This document shows, piece by piece, positions 1-6,456 of a stretch of DNA of 9,478 nucleotides (position 1 is the stretch's first letter; every line of letters begins with the position of its first letter). This stretch comes from Bacilli bacterium (lineage in GTDB: Bacteria > Bacillota_I > Bacilli_A > RFN20 > CAG-826). A program made the position numbers and the translations under genes. The notes below the pieces were generated by a model, which was not told the DNA's origin, made no database searches, and saw only the letters and a list, made by a program, of their open reading frames with translations. The stretch is from NCBI GenBank assembly GCA_024693415.1, contig JAILKX010000164.1, positions 1-9,478 on the forward strand, in the 5' to 3' direction.

Positions 1-326
1 CCGAAGCGCGGATGGCGGAGCACTTCATCGGGAACGATCTGCCCGTAGGCCATCGTGAGGATCAGGTCGCACGGGATGTCCTTCAAGAAGGCGTTGTCGG
101 TCCTGATGCGATGAGGCTGGAAGACCGGAATGTTATGCTCCAGCGCCACTTTTTTGACCGGCGTCGGCTCTAGAATCCTTTTCCTTCCGACCGGCTTATC
201 CTCGTTTGTGATGGCGGCGACGAAATGGAAACCGGCCTCGATCAGCATCGAAAAAACCTCCGCCGAGATCTCCGGGGTGCCCATGTAAACGATTCTGGCC
301 TCGACAATATCATGGAAACGTTCCAT
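1..326 (-). CDS. fmt: Methionyl-tRNA formyltransferase, N-terminal part (cut by window edge)
   Basis: This enzyme formylates Met on initiator tRNA using 10-formyl-tetrahydrofolate, producing the fMet-tRNA used to start translation. About 108 residues are visible, covering the start of the formyltransferase Rossmann-type domain. The family signatures are the RIVYMGTPEIS strand-loop (residues 11-21), the DKPVGRKR motif (43-50), PTPVK (54-58), the IPVFQP segment (66-71) and the AYGQIVP motif (93-99). The catalytic Asn-His-Asp region and the C-terminal tRNA-binding domain lie beyond position 1. The ATG at 324-326 is chosen because an almost perfect Shine-Dalgarno, AAAAGGAGG (333-341), sits 6 nt upstream. 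It gives about 10 extra residues before the usual first beta strand, and no alternative start lies closer to MGTPE. The gene is transcribed divergently from the acetyltransferase gene. Identification rests on motif recognition and is strong. Confidence 0.94.
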   Translation of the reverse strand, partial: MERFHDIVEARIVYMGTPEISAEVFSMLIEAGFHFVAAITNEDKPVGRKRILEPTPVKKVALEHNIPVFQPHRIRTDNAFLKDIPCDLILTMAYGQIVPDEVLRHPRF

Positions 327-332
327 CGCGTC

Positions 333-377
333 CCTCCTTTTGTTGCTTTTTTACGAGTTATGATTTAAATTGTAGCA
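333..377 (-). promoter_or_regulatory. fmt promoter (extended -10) and ribosome binding site
   Basis: On the minus strand, TGCTACAAT (369-377) reads as an extended -10 element: TG, one base, then TACAAT, five of six matches to consensus. No convincing -35 lies 16-18 bp upstream, which fits an extended -10 promoter. Transcription would begin near 362 and give a leader of about 35 nt that contains the AAAAGGAGG ribosome binding site at 333-341. The AT-rich stretch stands out from the GC-rich surroundings. This is read from sequence only. Confidence 0.55.
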
Positions 378-408
378 CAGTCGCGCGCGCTTAAGGCGCC
401 GCTGCGAC

Positions 409-435
409 ACTAATCATACTATCTATATCGCCTTC
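409..435 (+). promoter_or_regulatory. Candidate promoter for the acetyltransferase-ligase unit; possible leaderless start
   Basis: The 27 bp before the ATG at 436 contain two overlapping -10-like hexamers, TACTAT (417-422) and CTATAT (423-428), in an otherwise GC-rich divergent spacer. No clear -35 is visible at standard spacing. Initiation 6-8 nt beyond either hexamer would fall between about 429 and 436, leaving no leader or only a few bases. This agrees with the lack of any Shine-Dalgarno before the ATG. The whole divergent region (327-435) also contains CTTAAG and GGCGCC palindromes (390-400) and a GTCGC/GCGAC inverted repeat (380-384 and 404-408), which could be regulator sites or chance. 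Confidence 0.35.
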
Positions 436-996
436 ATGACGAACGATAAATCCAATAAAACCAAACCCGAGGGCTATCTCGAGTCCATTCTTCGCCGCGA
501 CCCCGCGGCCAGATCCAAATGGTCGGTCTTTTGGCTTTATCCCTCGGTTCGCATCATGAGGCGCTACCGCATCGCCCATTTCCTATTCTGCAAGTGGCAC
601 TGGAGGTTTTTGGCGGAGGCGATCATGATGCGCGGCAAGCGCATCACCGGCATCGAGATCCATCCCGAGGCCAAGATCGGCCGCAATCTCTTCATCGACC
701 ACGGCTCGAACGTCGTGATCGGCCAGACCGCGGAAATCGGCGACAACTGCACATTGTACCATGGAGTCACCCTTGGGGGTGTCTCTTCGAGAAAAGTGAA
801 GCGCCACCCGACCCTCGGCAATAACGTCGTCGTCGGCGCAGGCGCGATCCTGCTTGGGCCGATCACGATCGGCGATGGGGCGAAGATCGCCCCGAACGCC
901 GTCATCCGCCAGAACGTGGATGCCGGCGACATCGCCTTCTCCGATCAATGCAAGATCCCGGGCAGGGAGAAGAAAGGACTACTGAACAAGAAATGA
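436..996 (+). CDS. cysE: Serine O-acetyltransferase-like left-handed beta-helix protein (CysE/EpsC type)
   Basis: Family members transfer acetyl from acetyl-CoA to serine, giving O-acetylserine for cysteine synthesis. The protein has 186 residues, in the range of the short EpsC-like form. A helical N-terminus carries DPAA (22-25), YP (35-36) and RIAH (45-48). A hexapeptide-repeat beta helix follows from about TGIEIHP (71-77). The catalytic-type histidines are present in IDHG (His89) and KRHP (His124), with YHGVTLGG (108-115) between them and [13 protein letters not shown] at 134-146. Two things are odd. The usual VGVPA-like motif at the end of the helix is replaced by [10 protein letters not shown] (167-176), and the protein ends in Lys rather than the terminal Ile by which CysE binds CysK. 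No Shine-Dalgarno precedes the ATG, and no in-frame start lies upstream before a stop at 373. The TGA stop overlaps the next start as ATGA. Fold and family are secure; serine as the true substrate is less so. Confidence 0.87.
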   Translation: MTNDKSNKTKPEGYLESILRRDPAARSKWSVFWLYPSVRIMRRYRIAHFLFCKWHWRFLAEAIMMRGKRITGIEIHPEAKIGRNLFIDHGSNVVIGQTAEIGDNCTLYHGVTLGGVSSRKVKRHPTLGNNVVVGAGAILLGPITIGDGAKIAPNAVIRQNVDAGDIAFSDQCKIPGREKKGLLNKK

Positions 997-3008
997 GAAA
1001 AGACAGCCAAAAAGCGGTCGCCGAATTCATGACGGCGACCAAGAAATTGCTCGATACCCCGCAGAAGATGGAGGACATCTACAACGCGATCGTCTCGCGC
1101 TGCCCCTCCGCCACCGCTTACATCTACTTCGATGAATCCGGGCGCCCGATCAAGAAGACCTACGAGGACTTCAAGAACCGCGTCTACACCACTAGCGGCA
1201 AATTGGCAAAGCTCCTCTCGAACATCCCCGCCGGGACGATCGTCGGCTTGAAGCTCAAGAATTCCCCGCGCTGGGCCGAGATTTTCTGGGCACTGCTTAT
1301 GTGCGGGCATTCGCCGCTGCTCATCGATGCGAAGCTCGCCAAGGAAAACGCGGACAACCTTCTTTCCCAGGCCCGCGCCAAAGCCCTCATCGCCAATGAC
1401 GAAGAGGAATTCTCCGTCCCGACGTACCGCGTCAATGACGTGCTGAACCAGGAATCCGACTATTCGTTCCAACCCGACTGGGCGAACCACGTGATCTTCT
1501 GCTCCTCCGGCACCACCGGGGCCGCGAAGATGATGGTCTACACCGGCAAGAACCTCTGCGCCCAGATCGTCGCCTCGATCGAGATGCCGAACAAGACCGT
1601 CGACCTCATGTATCCCGGCCCGATCAGGAACCTCGCGATGCTTCCGTTCCACCACATCTTCGGATTCGTGGCGGTCTACCTCTGGTACACCTATTACGGC
1701 AAGACCATCGTCTACCCGTCCTCGATGTCCACCAGCGACATCCTCTACGCGGTCAAGAAGGGCAAATGCACCCACGTCTACAGCGTCCCGATGCTCTGGG
1801 ACGGCGTCGCCCAATCGGTGACCCGCCAAGCGGCGAGCATGGGCCCCAATAAGAGCGATATCCTGAGCAAACTCGTCGCCTATAACACCAACAAGATCAC
1901 CAAGAAGGAAGCCGGCTGGGCCGCCAATGGCTTCGTGAAGCGCGTCTTCCAGTCGAAGATCCTCGGCTCGCAGGTCCGCTATTGCATCTCCGGCGGCGGA
2001 TTCCTCTCGCCGAAAACCTGCGCCCTGATCAATGGTTTGGGCTATCCGCTCTACAACGGCTTCGGCATGACCGAGGTCGGCATCACCTCCGTCGAGATGA
2101 GCCCCGACGTCAACCGCCGCATCAAATGCTCCATCGGCCAGCCCTTCTACGGCATCGAATACAAGATCGGCGGCGACAACGTCCGCATCGATGACGAGGG
2201 CAACATGACCGGCGAATTGCTCATCAAAAGCGACATCACCCATGAGCGCGAGATCATCGGCGGGGTCCTGAAGCGCGTCGGCAGCGAAGACGGCTACTTC
2301 CACACCGGCGACATCGCCACGATGGACGCCCAAGGCAACACCTACCTCAAGGGCCGCATCAAGGACACCATCATCCTCTCTAACGGCGAAAACGTCTTCC
2401 CCGACGAGATCGAATACTACTTCAAGGACGTCAAGAATCTGAACCACGTGGTCTGCCTCGGCGCGAAGCGCCCGGGCGATAGCGAGGAGAAGATCACCCT
2501 CGTGTGCGAGGTCGACAACACCGTCTCCGAGGAGTCCCTCAAGAAGATCTACGCCGACGTCAAGGCGATCAATGATACGCTGCCGTCGGAGAAAAAGGTC
2601 CAGACGATCCTGATCGACACCAAGCCGCTGCCGCTATCTGGCTCGATGAAGGTCAAGCGCTTCCTCATCAAGGAAGCCATCGAGAAAGGCTCGAACGAAT
2701 TCACCGGATTCGAAGGGCCGCAGCGCGAAGTCGTGAGCTTCGAGGGCTACGAGGAGAAAGAGGTCGCCGAAGTGGTCGGCCGCGTCATCAAGGTCTTCTC
2801 GAAGGTCCTGCTCCTCCCCGAATTCAAGATCGCGGCCGATGCGATCTGGACCACCGACCTCGGCGGAGACTCGATGAGCTACATCGAGATGGCCAAGCGC
2901 CTCGACGACGAATTCAAGGTCGAAATCAGCGAGGACCTCTATGGTAAGCTCGCCTGCGCGAACGACTTCGCGAAGGAGATCCTAGACCTCACCCACGGCA
3001 AGAAATAA
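993..3008 (+). CDS. AMP-forming acyl ligase (ANL superfamily) fused to a C-terminal acyl carrier domain
   Basis: The 671-residue protein should activate a carboxylic acid with ATP and load it onto its own phosphopantetheine arm. Visible ANL motifs are the P-loop SSGTTGAAK (171-179), LPFHHIFGF (217-225), YNGFGMTE (354-361), YFHTGD (435-440), GRIKD (454-458) followed by [14 protein letters not shown], and the C-terminal catalytic lysine Lys553 in SGSMKVKR. A carrier domain covers about 585-671, with the pantetheine serine Ser627 in LGGDSMS. The FHHIFGF stretch, the [11 protein letters not shown] stretch and the long helical insert near 270-325 resemble long-chain fatty acyl ligases more than amino-acid adenylation domains, so a fatty or other aliphatic acid is the likelier substrate (inference). 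No condensation, reductase or thioesterase domain is present. The ATG at 993 overlaps the preceding TGA (ATGA), implying coupled translation. An in-frame ATG at 948 was set aside because it lies deep inside the previous gene without a ribosome binding site. Domain assignment is firm; substrate and pathway are unknown. Confidence 0.92.
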   Translation: MRKDSQKAVAEFMTATKKLLDTPQKMEDIYNAIVSRCPSATAYIYFDESGRPIKKTYEDFKNRVYTTSGKLAKLLSNIPAGTIVGLKLKNSPRWAEIFWALLMCGHSPLLIDAKLAKENADNLLSQARAKALIANDEEEFSVPTYRVNDVLNQESDYSFQPDWANHVIFCSSGTTGAAKMMVYTGKNLCAQIVASIEMPNKTVDLMYPGPIRNLAMLPFHHIFGFVAVYLWYTYYGKTIVYPSSMSTSDILYAVKKGKCTHVYSVPMLWDGVAQSVTRQAASMGPNKSDILSKLVAYNTNKITKKEAGWAANGFVKRVFQSKILGSQVRYCISGGGFLSPKTCALINGLGYPLYNGFGMTEVGITSVEMSPDVNRRIKCSIGQPFYGIEYKIGGDNVRIDDEGNMTGELLIKSDITHEREIIGGVLKRVGSEDGYFHTGDIATMDAQGNTYLKGRIKDTIILSNGENVFPDEIEYYFKDVKNLNHVVCLGAKRPGDSEEKITLVCEVDNTVSEESLKKIYADVKAINDTLPSEKKVQTILIDTKPLPLSGSMKVKRFLIKEAIEKGSNEFTGFEGPQREVVSFEGYEEKEVAEVVGRVIKVFSKVLLLPEFKIAADAIWTTDLGGDSMSYIEMAKRLDDEFKVEISEDLYGKLACANDFAKEILDLTHGKK

Positions 3009-3020
3009 CACGTATATACG

Positions 3021-3062
3021 CGCTCACGCGAAAAAAGGTTGCCTTTGCGAAGCGTGAACGCT
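3021..3062. repeat. Nested inverted repeats upstream of rpsT
   Basis: Three inverted repeats lie together between the ligase stop and the rpsT -10. CGCTCACGC (3021-3029) pairs with GCGTGAACG (3052-3060) at eight of nine positions. AAAGG (3034-3038) pairs with CCTTT (3042-3046) across TTG. AGCGT (3051-3055) pairs with ACGCT (3058-3062) across GA. A separate perfect palindrome, CGTATATACG, lies at 3011-3020. In the ligase transcript the first two would form a compound hairpin, but no T-run follows, so this is not a standard intrinsic terminator. In DNA the repeats overlap the presumed rpsT -35 and spacer. Confidence 0.45.
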
Positions 3063-3067
3063 AATAT
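3039..3067 (+). promoter_or_regulatory. Predicted rpsT promoter
   Basis: TTGCCT (3039-3044) and TAATAT (3062-3067) are separated by exactly 17 bp and each match the sigma-A consensus at four of six positions. Initiation would fall near 3074, giving a leader of about 25 nt that contains AAAAGGA (3079-3085). The ribosome binding site is rather far, 13 nt, from the ATG at 3099. S20 is needed in large amounts, so its own promoter is expected. Confidence 0.5.
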
Positions 3068-3098
3068 TAACCCGTTTCAAAAGGAAAATTACAGAACT

Positions 3099-3359
3099 AT
3101 GGCAAACATTAAATCCCAAATCAAGCGCGCCGGCACCAACGAGAAGGCCCGTCAGGCCAACGCCGCCGCCAAGAGCGAGACCAGGACTGCGATCAAGAAG
3201 GTCGAGACCCTCGTCGCCGAAGGCAAGAAGGCCGAGGCCGAAGAGGCCCTCAAGGTCGCGATCTCCCTCCTCGACAGGAACGCTCAGCTCGGCGTCTACG
3301 CCAAAAACAGCGCGGACCGCAAGAAAGCCCACCTCCAGAGAATCGTCGCCGCTCTCTAA
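3099..3359 (+). CDS. rpsT: Small-subunit ribosomal protein S20
   Basis: S20 binds 16S rRNA early in 30S assembly and consists of a three-helix bundle. The 86-residue product has the usual length (about 87). It shows the family signature: MANIKSQIKR at the start, TNEKARQANAAAKSETRTAIKK in the middle (given here in two parts, residues 13-24 and 25-34), and a Lys/Arg-rich C-terminal NSADRKKAHLQR (about 70-81). The ATG at 3099 is chosen because it begins the canonical MANIKS. Earlier in-frame TTG/GTG codons would add an unrelated stretch that overlaps the promoter. The gene converges on holA across a shared terminator, the arrangement known in Bacillus. In Bacillus rpsT is likewise next to holA (yqeN). 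Confidence 0.96.
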   Translation: MANIKSQIKRAGTNEKARQANAAAKSETRTAIKKVETLVAEGKKAEAEEALKVAISLLDRNAQLGVYAKNSADRKKAHLQRIVAAL

Positions 3360-3381
3360 TCCAAATTAGGAAGCGATACAT

Positions 3382-3409
3382 AAAAAGCACGGTGTTGCCG
3401 TGCTTTTTT
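3382..3409. terminator. Bidirectional intrinsic terminator between rpsT and holA
   Basis: AAAAAGCACGG (3382-3392) pairs perfectly with CCGTGCTTTTT (3398-3408) around the five-base loop TGTTG. The 11-bp stem is flanked by a T-run on each strand, so it can stop rpsT transcription (T-run 3404-3409) and holA transcription (the complement of A3382-A3386). It lies 22 bp after the rpsT stop and a few bases after the holA stop. Confidence 0.92.
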
Positions 3410-3412
3410 GTG

Positions 3413-4393
3413 TTATTTGCGGAGGTCGAAGTTCGCGAGGAACCGTTCGAATGCGAACTTGGCCGAGGCCTTGCCGGTGAGGATCTGCATCTCGGCCTCA
3501 TAGAGTTCCTCGATGATGCGCTCAAGGGCGCCGCTAGGGACGCGGTATAGGTTCCGCAGCGTCATCTCGATGCGGAACGGCTTGGCCTTCAGCTCATCGG
3601 CGATCATCTTGACGCTTAAGCCTTTGCCGTCTAAGAAGTAGACCTGCTCCATGAAGATGAGCTGCTTTGAGAGGAGGTTGATAAGCATCACCTCTTCCGC
3701 CCCGAAGACCTTGAGGTCCTTGTAGATCGCCATCGCGCGGGCGACGTCGTTCTTCATGAGGGCATTGGAGATCTGGAAGGCGTTTTCCTCGAGCTTTGGC
3801 GCGGTGAGCGCCTCCACGTCCCTTAACCGGATGGAACCGCCGACATCGGCGTAGCAGGCGTATTTCTCGAGTTCATTCACGAACACCCCATAGTCGCCAG
3901 CCGAGCGCGCGACGAGCTCGGTCAAGGCATTGTTATCGATGCTCACGCGGCGCGCGGCGAGGAACTTGGTGGCGTAAGCCATCCATTCCTCGGGCTTCGG
4001 GACCGCGACTTGCTTGATCGCGTTCCTTAATTCTAAGATCGCCACGATCGGGTTTTTCTCGTCGAGGGCGTCGCTATAGACGAGGAGGTATAGGTCGACG
4101 AATTCGTTCGGGTGGTCGACGTAATCCCGTAAGGCTTCCGGCACGTCGTCGGACTGGTATTTGTATTTGGTCTTGGTCTTGGCAAGGAAGGCGCAATCAT
4201 CGGCCACCACTACCTTTTTGTCGGTCATGAAGGGAACGCCCTCGCATTCGTCGGCCAGCTCTTTGAGCTTGGTGACGGCCATGTTGAAAGAGATGTAATT
4301 CCATTCGTTGCGCTCCGGCAGCGTCTTTTTGACGAGGCGGTCGCAGGCGCGCTTGGCTAGTTGGGCTTCGGGTGAGCAGATGATGTTGATCAT
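3413..4393 (-). CDS. holA: DNA polymerase III delta subunit (clamp loader)
   Basis: HolA (YqeN in Bacillus) is the clamp-loader subunit that opens the beta sliding clamp on primed DNA. The 326-residue product is of normal length. It opens with INIICSPEAQLAKRACDRLV, corresponding to the usual nucleotide-fold start of the family, though without an intact Walker A, as expected for delta. The middle contains VARSAGDYGVFVNELEKY, matching the conserved domain II/III junction in which an NELEK motif follows a helix. It is followed by APKLEENAFQISNALM and the alpha-helical collar domain. The ATG at 4393 is preferred over a GTG at 4414, which would overlap the palindrome and -10 box and add seven residues. 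The gene follows comEC by 36 bp and converges on rpsT, matching Bacillus gene order. The family is diverse, so the call rests on overall pattern plus synteny. Confidence 0.9.
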   Translation of the reverse strand: MINIICSPEAQLAKRACDRLVKKTLPERNEWNYISFNMAVTKLKELADECEGVPFMTDKKVVVADDCAFLAKTKTKYKYQSDDVPEALRDYVDHPNEFVDLYLLVYSDALDEKNPIVAILELRNAIKQVAVPKPEEWMAYATKFLAARRVSIDNNALTELVARSAGDYGVFVNELEKYACYADVGGSIRLRDVEALTAPKLEENAFQISNALMKNDVARAMAIYKDLKVFGAEEVMLINLLSKQLIFMEQVYFLDGKGLSVKMIADELKAKPFRIEMTLRNLYRVPSGALERIIEELYEAEMQILTGKASAKFAFERFLANFDLRK

Positions 4394-4402
4394 TACCTTC
4401 TT

Positions 4403-4424
4403 ATTATAGCGCACGCGCGCGTGC
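4403..4424 (-). promoter_or_regulatory. Consensus -10 box and adjacent 14-bp palindrome before holA
   Basis: On the minus strand a perfect TATAAT (4403-4408) lies only 9 nt before the holA ATG, so any transcript from it would have a leader of at most a few bases. Immediately upstream is the perfect palindrome GCACGCGCGCGTGC (4411-4424), filling the place between the -10 and a possible -35. The only -35-like hexamer is TTAAGC (4428-4433), which is weak, overlaps the comEC stop and has a 19-bp spacer. The palindrome could be a repressor site. It could also be a hairpin at the end of the comEC message, but no T-run follows. The -10 is clear in sequence; promoter activity is inferred. Confidence 0.45.
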
Positions 4425-4429
4425 TTTGC

Positions 4430-6454
4430 TTAAGCGAATCCATAATAGGTGATCGTCCCCTCTAGGTCGGTCCTGCGGTATGGGATATTGAGTTTTTCTA
4501 GGCGCTTGATGACCTCGGGATCAGGATGGCCGTACTTATTGCCCCTGCCTACCGAGATGATCACCATCTCGGGCGACAATAGCTTCAAGAAGTCCTCGGA
4601 GGAGGAGCTTTTGGAGCCATGGTGGCCGAGTTTCAGCATGTCGACGTCGAGGTCTGGGAAATCGCGGACGATCTTCTCCTCCGTCTCGACCCCGGCGTCG
4701 CCGGTGAATAGCCACGACTTTCCAAGGATCTCCGTCTTGAGGACGAGCGAGTTCTCGTTCTCGTCCGAGCCCTCGTAGACGTTGTAGTTCGTGAAGGTCA
4801 ATTGGCCGACGGTCAATGGAAACTCGCTTGCGTCATCGACATATCTTTTGACGTTGAAATTCTTCATGAGCTCGTCCTTGGCGCCGATGTGGTCGTAGTC
4901 GCCATGGGTCCCGATCAGACAGTCGATATGGTAGATCCTTTGCTTCCTGAGGAAGGGTATCAGGGTGTCGTTAGCCATATCGAGCTTCACCACGCCTCCG
5001 GTATCGATCATCACGACGCTCGATCTATGGCGGATCAAGATGCTATCGCCCTGGCCGACGTTGATGAAGCTCACCTGGGCCGTGAAGAGGTATTGGGCAG
5101 GGACAAGACTAACGAGGTAAGTCGAAATTAGCGCGATTATCAGTTTGTTTTTGAGGTAGTACGCCCCAACCTCTATGAAGAAAAGACAAAGGAAAAGGGC
5201 GACGTAATAGACGAAATAGAACCCAGTCCCTAATATCGGGATCGGGAGCGCTGGGTTATTGGCGTCCATCCACTTGACGATCGTCCCATAGAACGAGGCG
5301 TAGCCATTGAGCATCCCCTTGCCGAAATGGAAGATGACGCTTGGGTAGCCGATGATGACGCCGATCCAGGATAAAGGCGTCAAAAGCAAGGTGTACAAAA
5401 AGGCCAAAGGGCGATAGCCCGCGCTGGAAACCGAGATCGGGAAAATGATGAGCCTGATCAGGAACATCGCCGCGATCTTCGACTCCTTTTTGCCATACCT
5501 TAGCAGGATGTATTTGCCATAGAACATCGCGAAGCTCACCCCAAACCCAAGCAAGAAGCCGGAATCGGAAGCGAGGAAGGGATTCATGATGAGCATCGCT
5601 AGTCCGCTGAAGGACAGCACCTCCGGCCGCTCGAACCGCTCCTTGAATCTGTATTTGTTGATGAAGCGCATCCATAGGCACACATAGGCGCGGACGATTC
5701 CGGTCTTGGTGATGCCGAATATGAGGAGCAATGAACCAAGCCCTATCGTGCAGGCGTCCGCGTATTTGTCGTTCAGGAAATAATGGAACCTCTTCCTGGC
5801 GAAGCTAAGGATCCCCATGTAGAAGATGCCAGAGCTAGAGACGATGTAGCTCACCCCCACCGCATTCGCGTTTGAGAGCAACGAGGAGGAATAATCCTTT
5901 TGGTTGAAGAGCAACGATTTGAATAAGGCGGATGCATCTTCGTTTAGGCCGCTTGTCAAAAGTCCCGCGTATTCCCGCATCCTGATGGGGAAAGCGAGGA
6001 TCGTGTCCTTCGAATAGGCCTTCACCTCGTAGGTCACGCCTTGGAGCCTCAGGTATTCGCCGAAGTCGAATTGCGATTCGTAATTGGCGTGGAAGTATTT
6101 GATCGCGCTTCCGCTCACCTTCACGATGTCCAACAGTTCGAACGTATTGCCGTAATTGTAGATATAGAACCTGCCGCGCCAAGTCTGCAATACGAAGTAA
6201 TTGGCGCTGCTTCGAATGACGATGCCGCTAAAAGTATCGACCCCGTCATAGCTAATCGGAATGTGGTTATAAAGCAAAGACAGCGCGGCGCCGCAGAGCA
6301 GCGGCACCGCGCAGCCGAGAACCATCTTCTTCCGCCAGGCGAAATAAAGGAGAGCTAATGCCAGACTGCACAACCAAGTGAAAGCGGGAAAGTCCTGGCG
6401 AAATCCGAGGTTCAGGCCAACTATCGCCCCACACAGAGCGAAGACGGCTTCCAT
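4430..6454 (-). CDS. comEC: ComEC/Rec2-family DNA uptake channel protein
   Basis: ComEC forms the membrane channel that takes in single-stranded DNA during natural transformation. The 674-residue protein is somewhat shorter than the B. subtilis form (about 776). Hydrophobic segments begin at residue 1. A soluble N-terminal DUF4131/OB-like part spans roughly 65-150, with the family SQFDFGEYLRLQGV stretch at 127-140. The multi-spanning competence domain runs to about 455, and a metallo-beta-lactamase-like domain covers 459-674. That last domain keeps VGQGDSILI (466-474), THGDYDH (516-522), FTGDAG (583-588) and GHHGSK (610-615), so its metal-site residues look intact. The usual GxxHLLAISGLH signature is changed to GVSYIVSSSGIF (200-211), losing both histidines. 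The ATG at 6454 follows the comEA stop by 2 bp (TAATCATG) without a Shine-Dalgarno, so translation is probably coupled. Confidence 0.95.
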   Translation of the reverse strand: MEAVFALCGAIVGLNLGFRQDFPAFTWLCSLALALLYFAWRKKMVLGCAVPLLCGAALSLLYNHIPISYDGVDTFSGIVIRSSANYFVLQTWRGRFYIYNYGNTFELLDIVKVSGSAIKYFHANYESQFDFGEYLRLQGVTYEVKAYSKDTILAFPIRMREYAGLLTSGLNEDASALFKSLLFNQKDYSSSLLSNANAVGVSYIVSSSGIFYMGILSFARKRFHYFLNDKYADACTIGLGSLLLIFGITKTGIVRAYVCLWMRFINKYRFKERFERPEVLSFSGLAMLIMNPFLASDSGFLLGFGVSFAMFYGKYILLRYGKKESKIAAMFLIRLIIFPISVSSAGYRPLAFLYTLLLTPLSWIGVIIGYPSVIFHFGKGMLNGYASFYGTIVKWMDANNPALPIPILGTGFYFVYYVALFLCLFFIEVGAYYLKNKLIIALISTYLVSLVPAQYLFTAQVSFINVGQGDSILIRHRSSVVMIDTGGVVKLDMANDTLIPFLRKQRIYHIDCLIGTHGDYDHIGAKDELMKNFNVKRYVDDASEFPLTVGQLTFTNYNVYEGSDENENSLVLKTEILGKSWLFTGDAGVETEEKIVRDFPDLDVDMLKLGHHGSKSSSSEDFLKLLSPEMVIISVGRGNKYGHPDPEVIKRLEKLNIPYRRTDLEGTITYYGFA

Positions 6455-6456
6455 GA

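Noticed and set aside
948..992. Earlier ATG for the acyl ligase
   Set aside because: It lies 45 nt inside the preceding gene, has no ribosome binding site, and adds residues outside the family fold. The ATGA overlap at 993 is the normal coupled arrangement.
994..996. TGA possibly read as tryptophan (code 4)
   Set aside because: TGA ends the acetyltransferase gene at a clean overlap and ends greA as TGA-TAA, and all family-conserved tryptophans are TGG, so standard stops apply.
945..2447. 500-codon open frame on the minus strand opposite the acyl ligase gene
   Set aside because: It is a mirror of GC-rich codons. The product is dominated by Asp, Val, Ala and Gly with no recognisable motif, while the plus-strand frame carries every ANL motif.
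3009..3062. Intrinsic terminator after the acyl ligase gene
   Set aside because: Hairpins are possible, but no T-run follows any of them, so they were recorded as repeats only.
3039..3098. Upstream TTG start for S20
   Set aside because: The added residues are not part of S20, and the segment contains the presumed promoter.
4394..4414. GTG start for holA seven codons upstream
   Set aside because: It falls in the palindrome and -10 region, and the family's N-terminal strand begins at the ATG at 4393.
5256..5681. 141-codon frame inside comEC on the same strand
   Set aside because: It is an out-of-frame shadow of the membrane-spanning region and has no ribosome binding site or family features.
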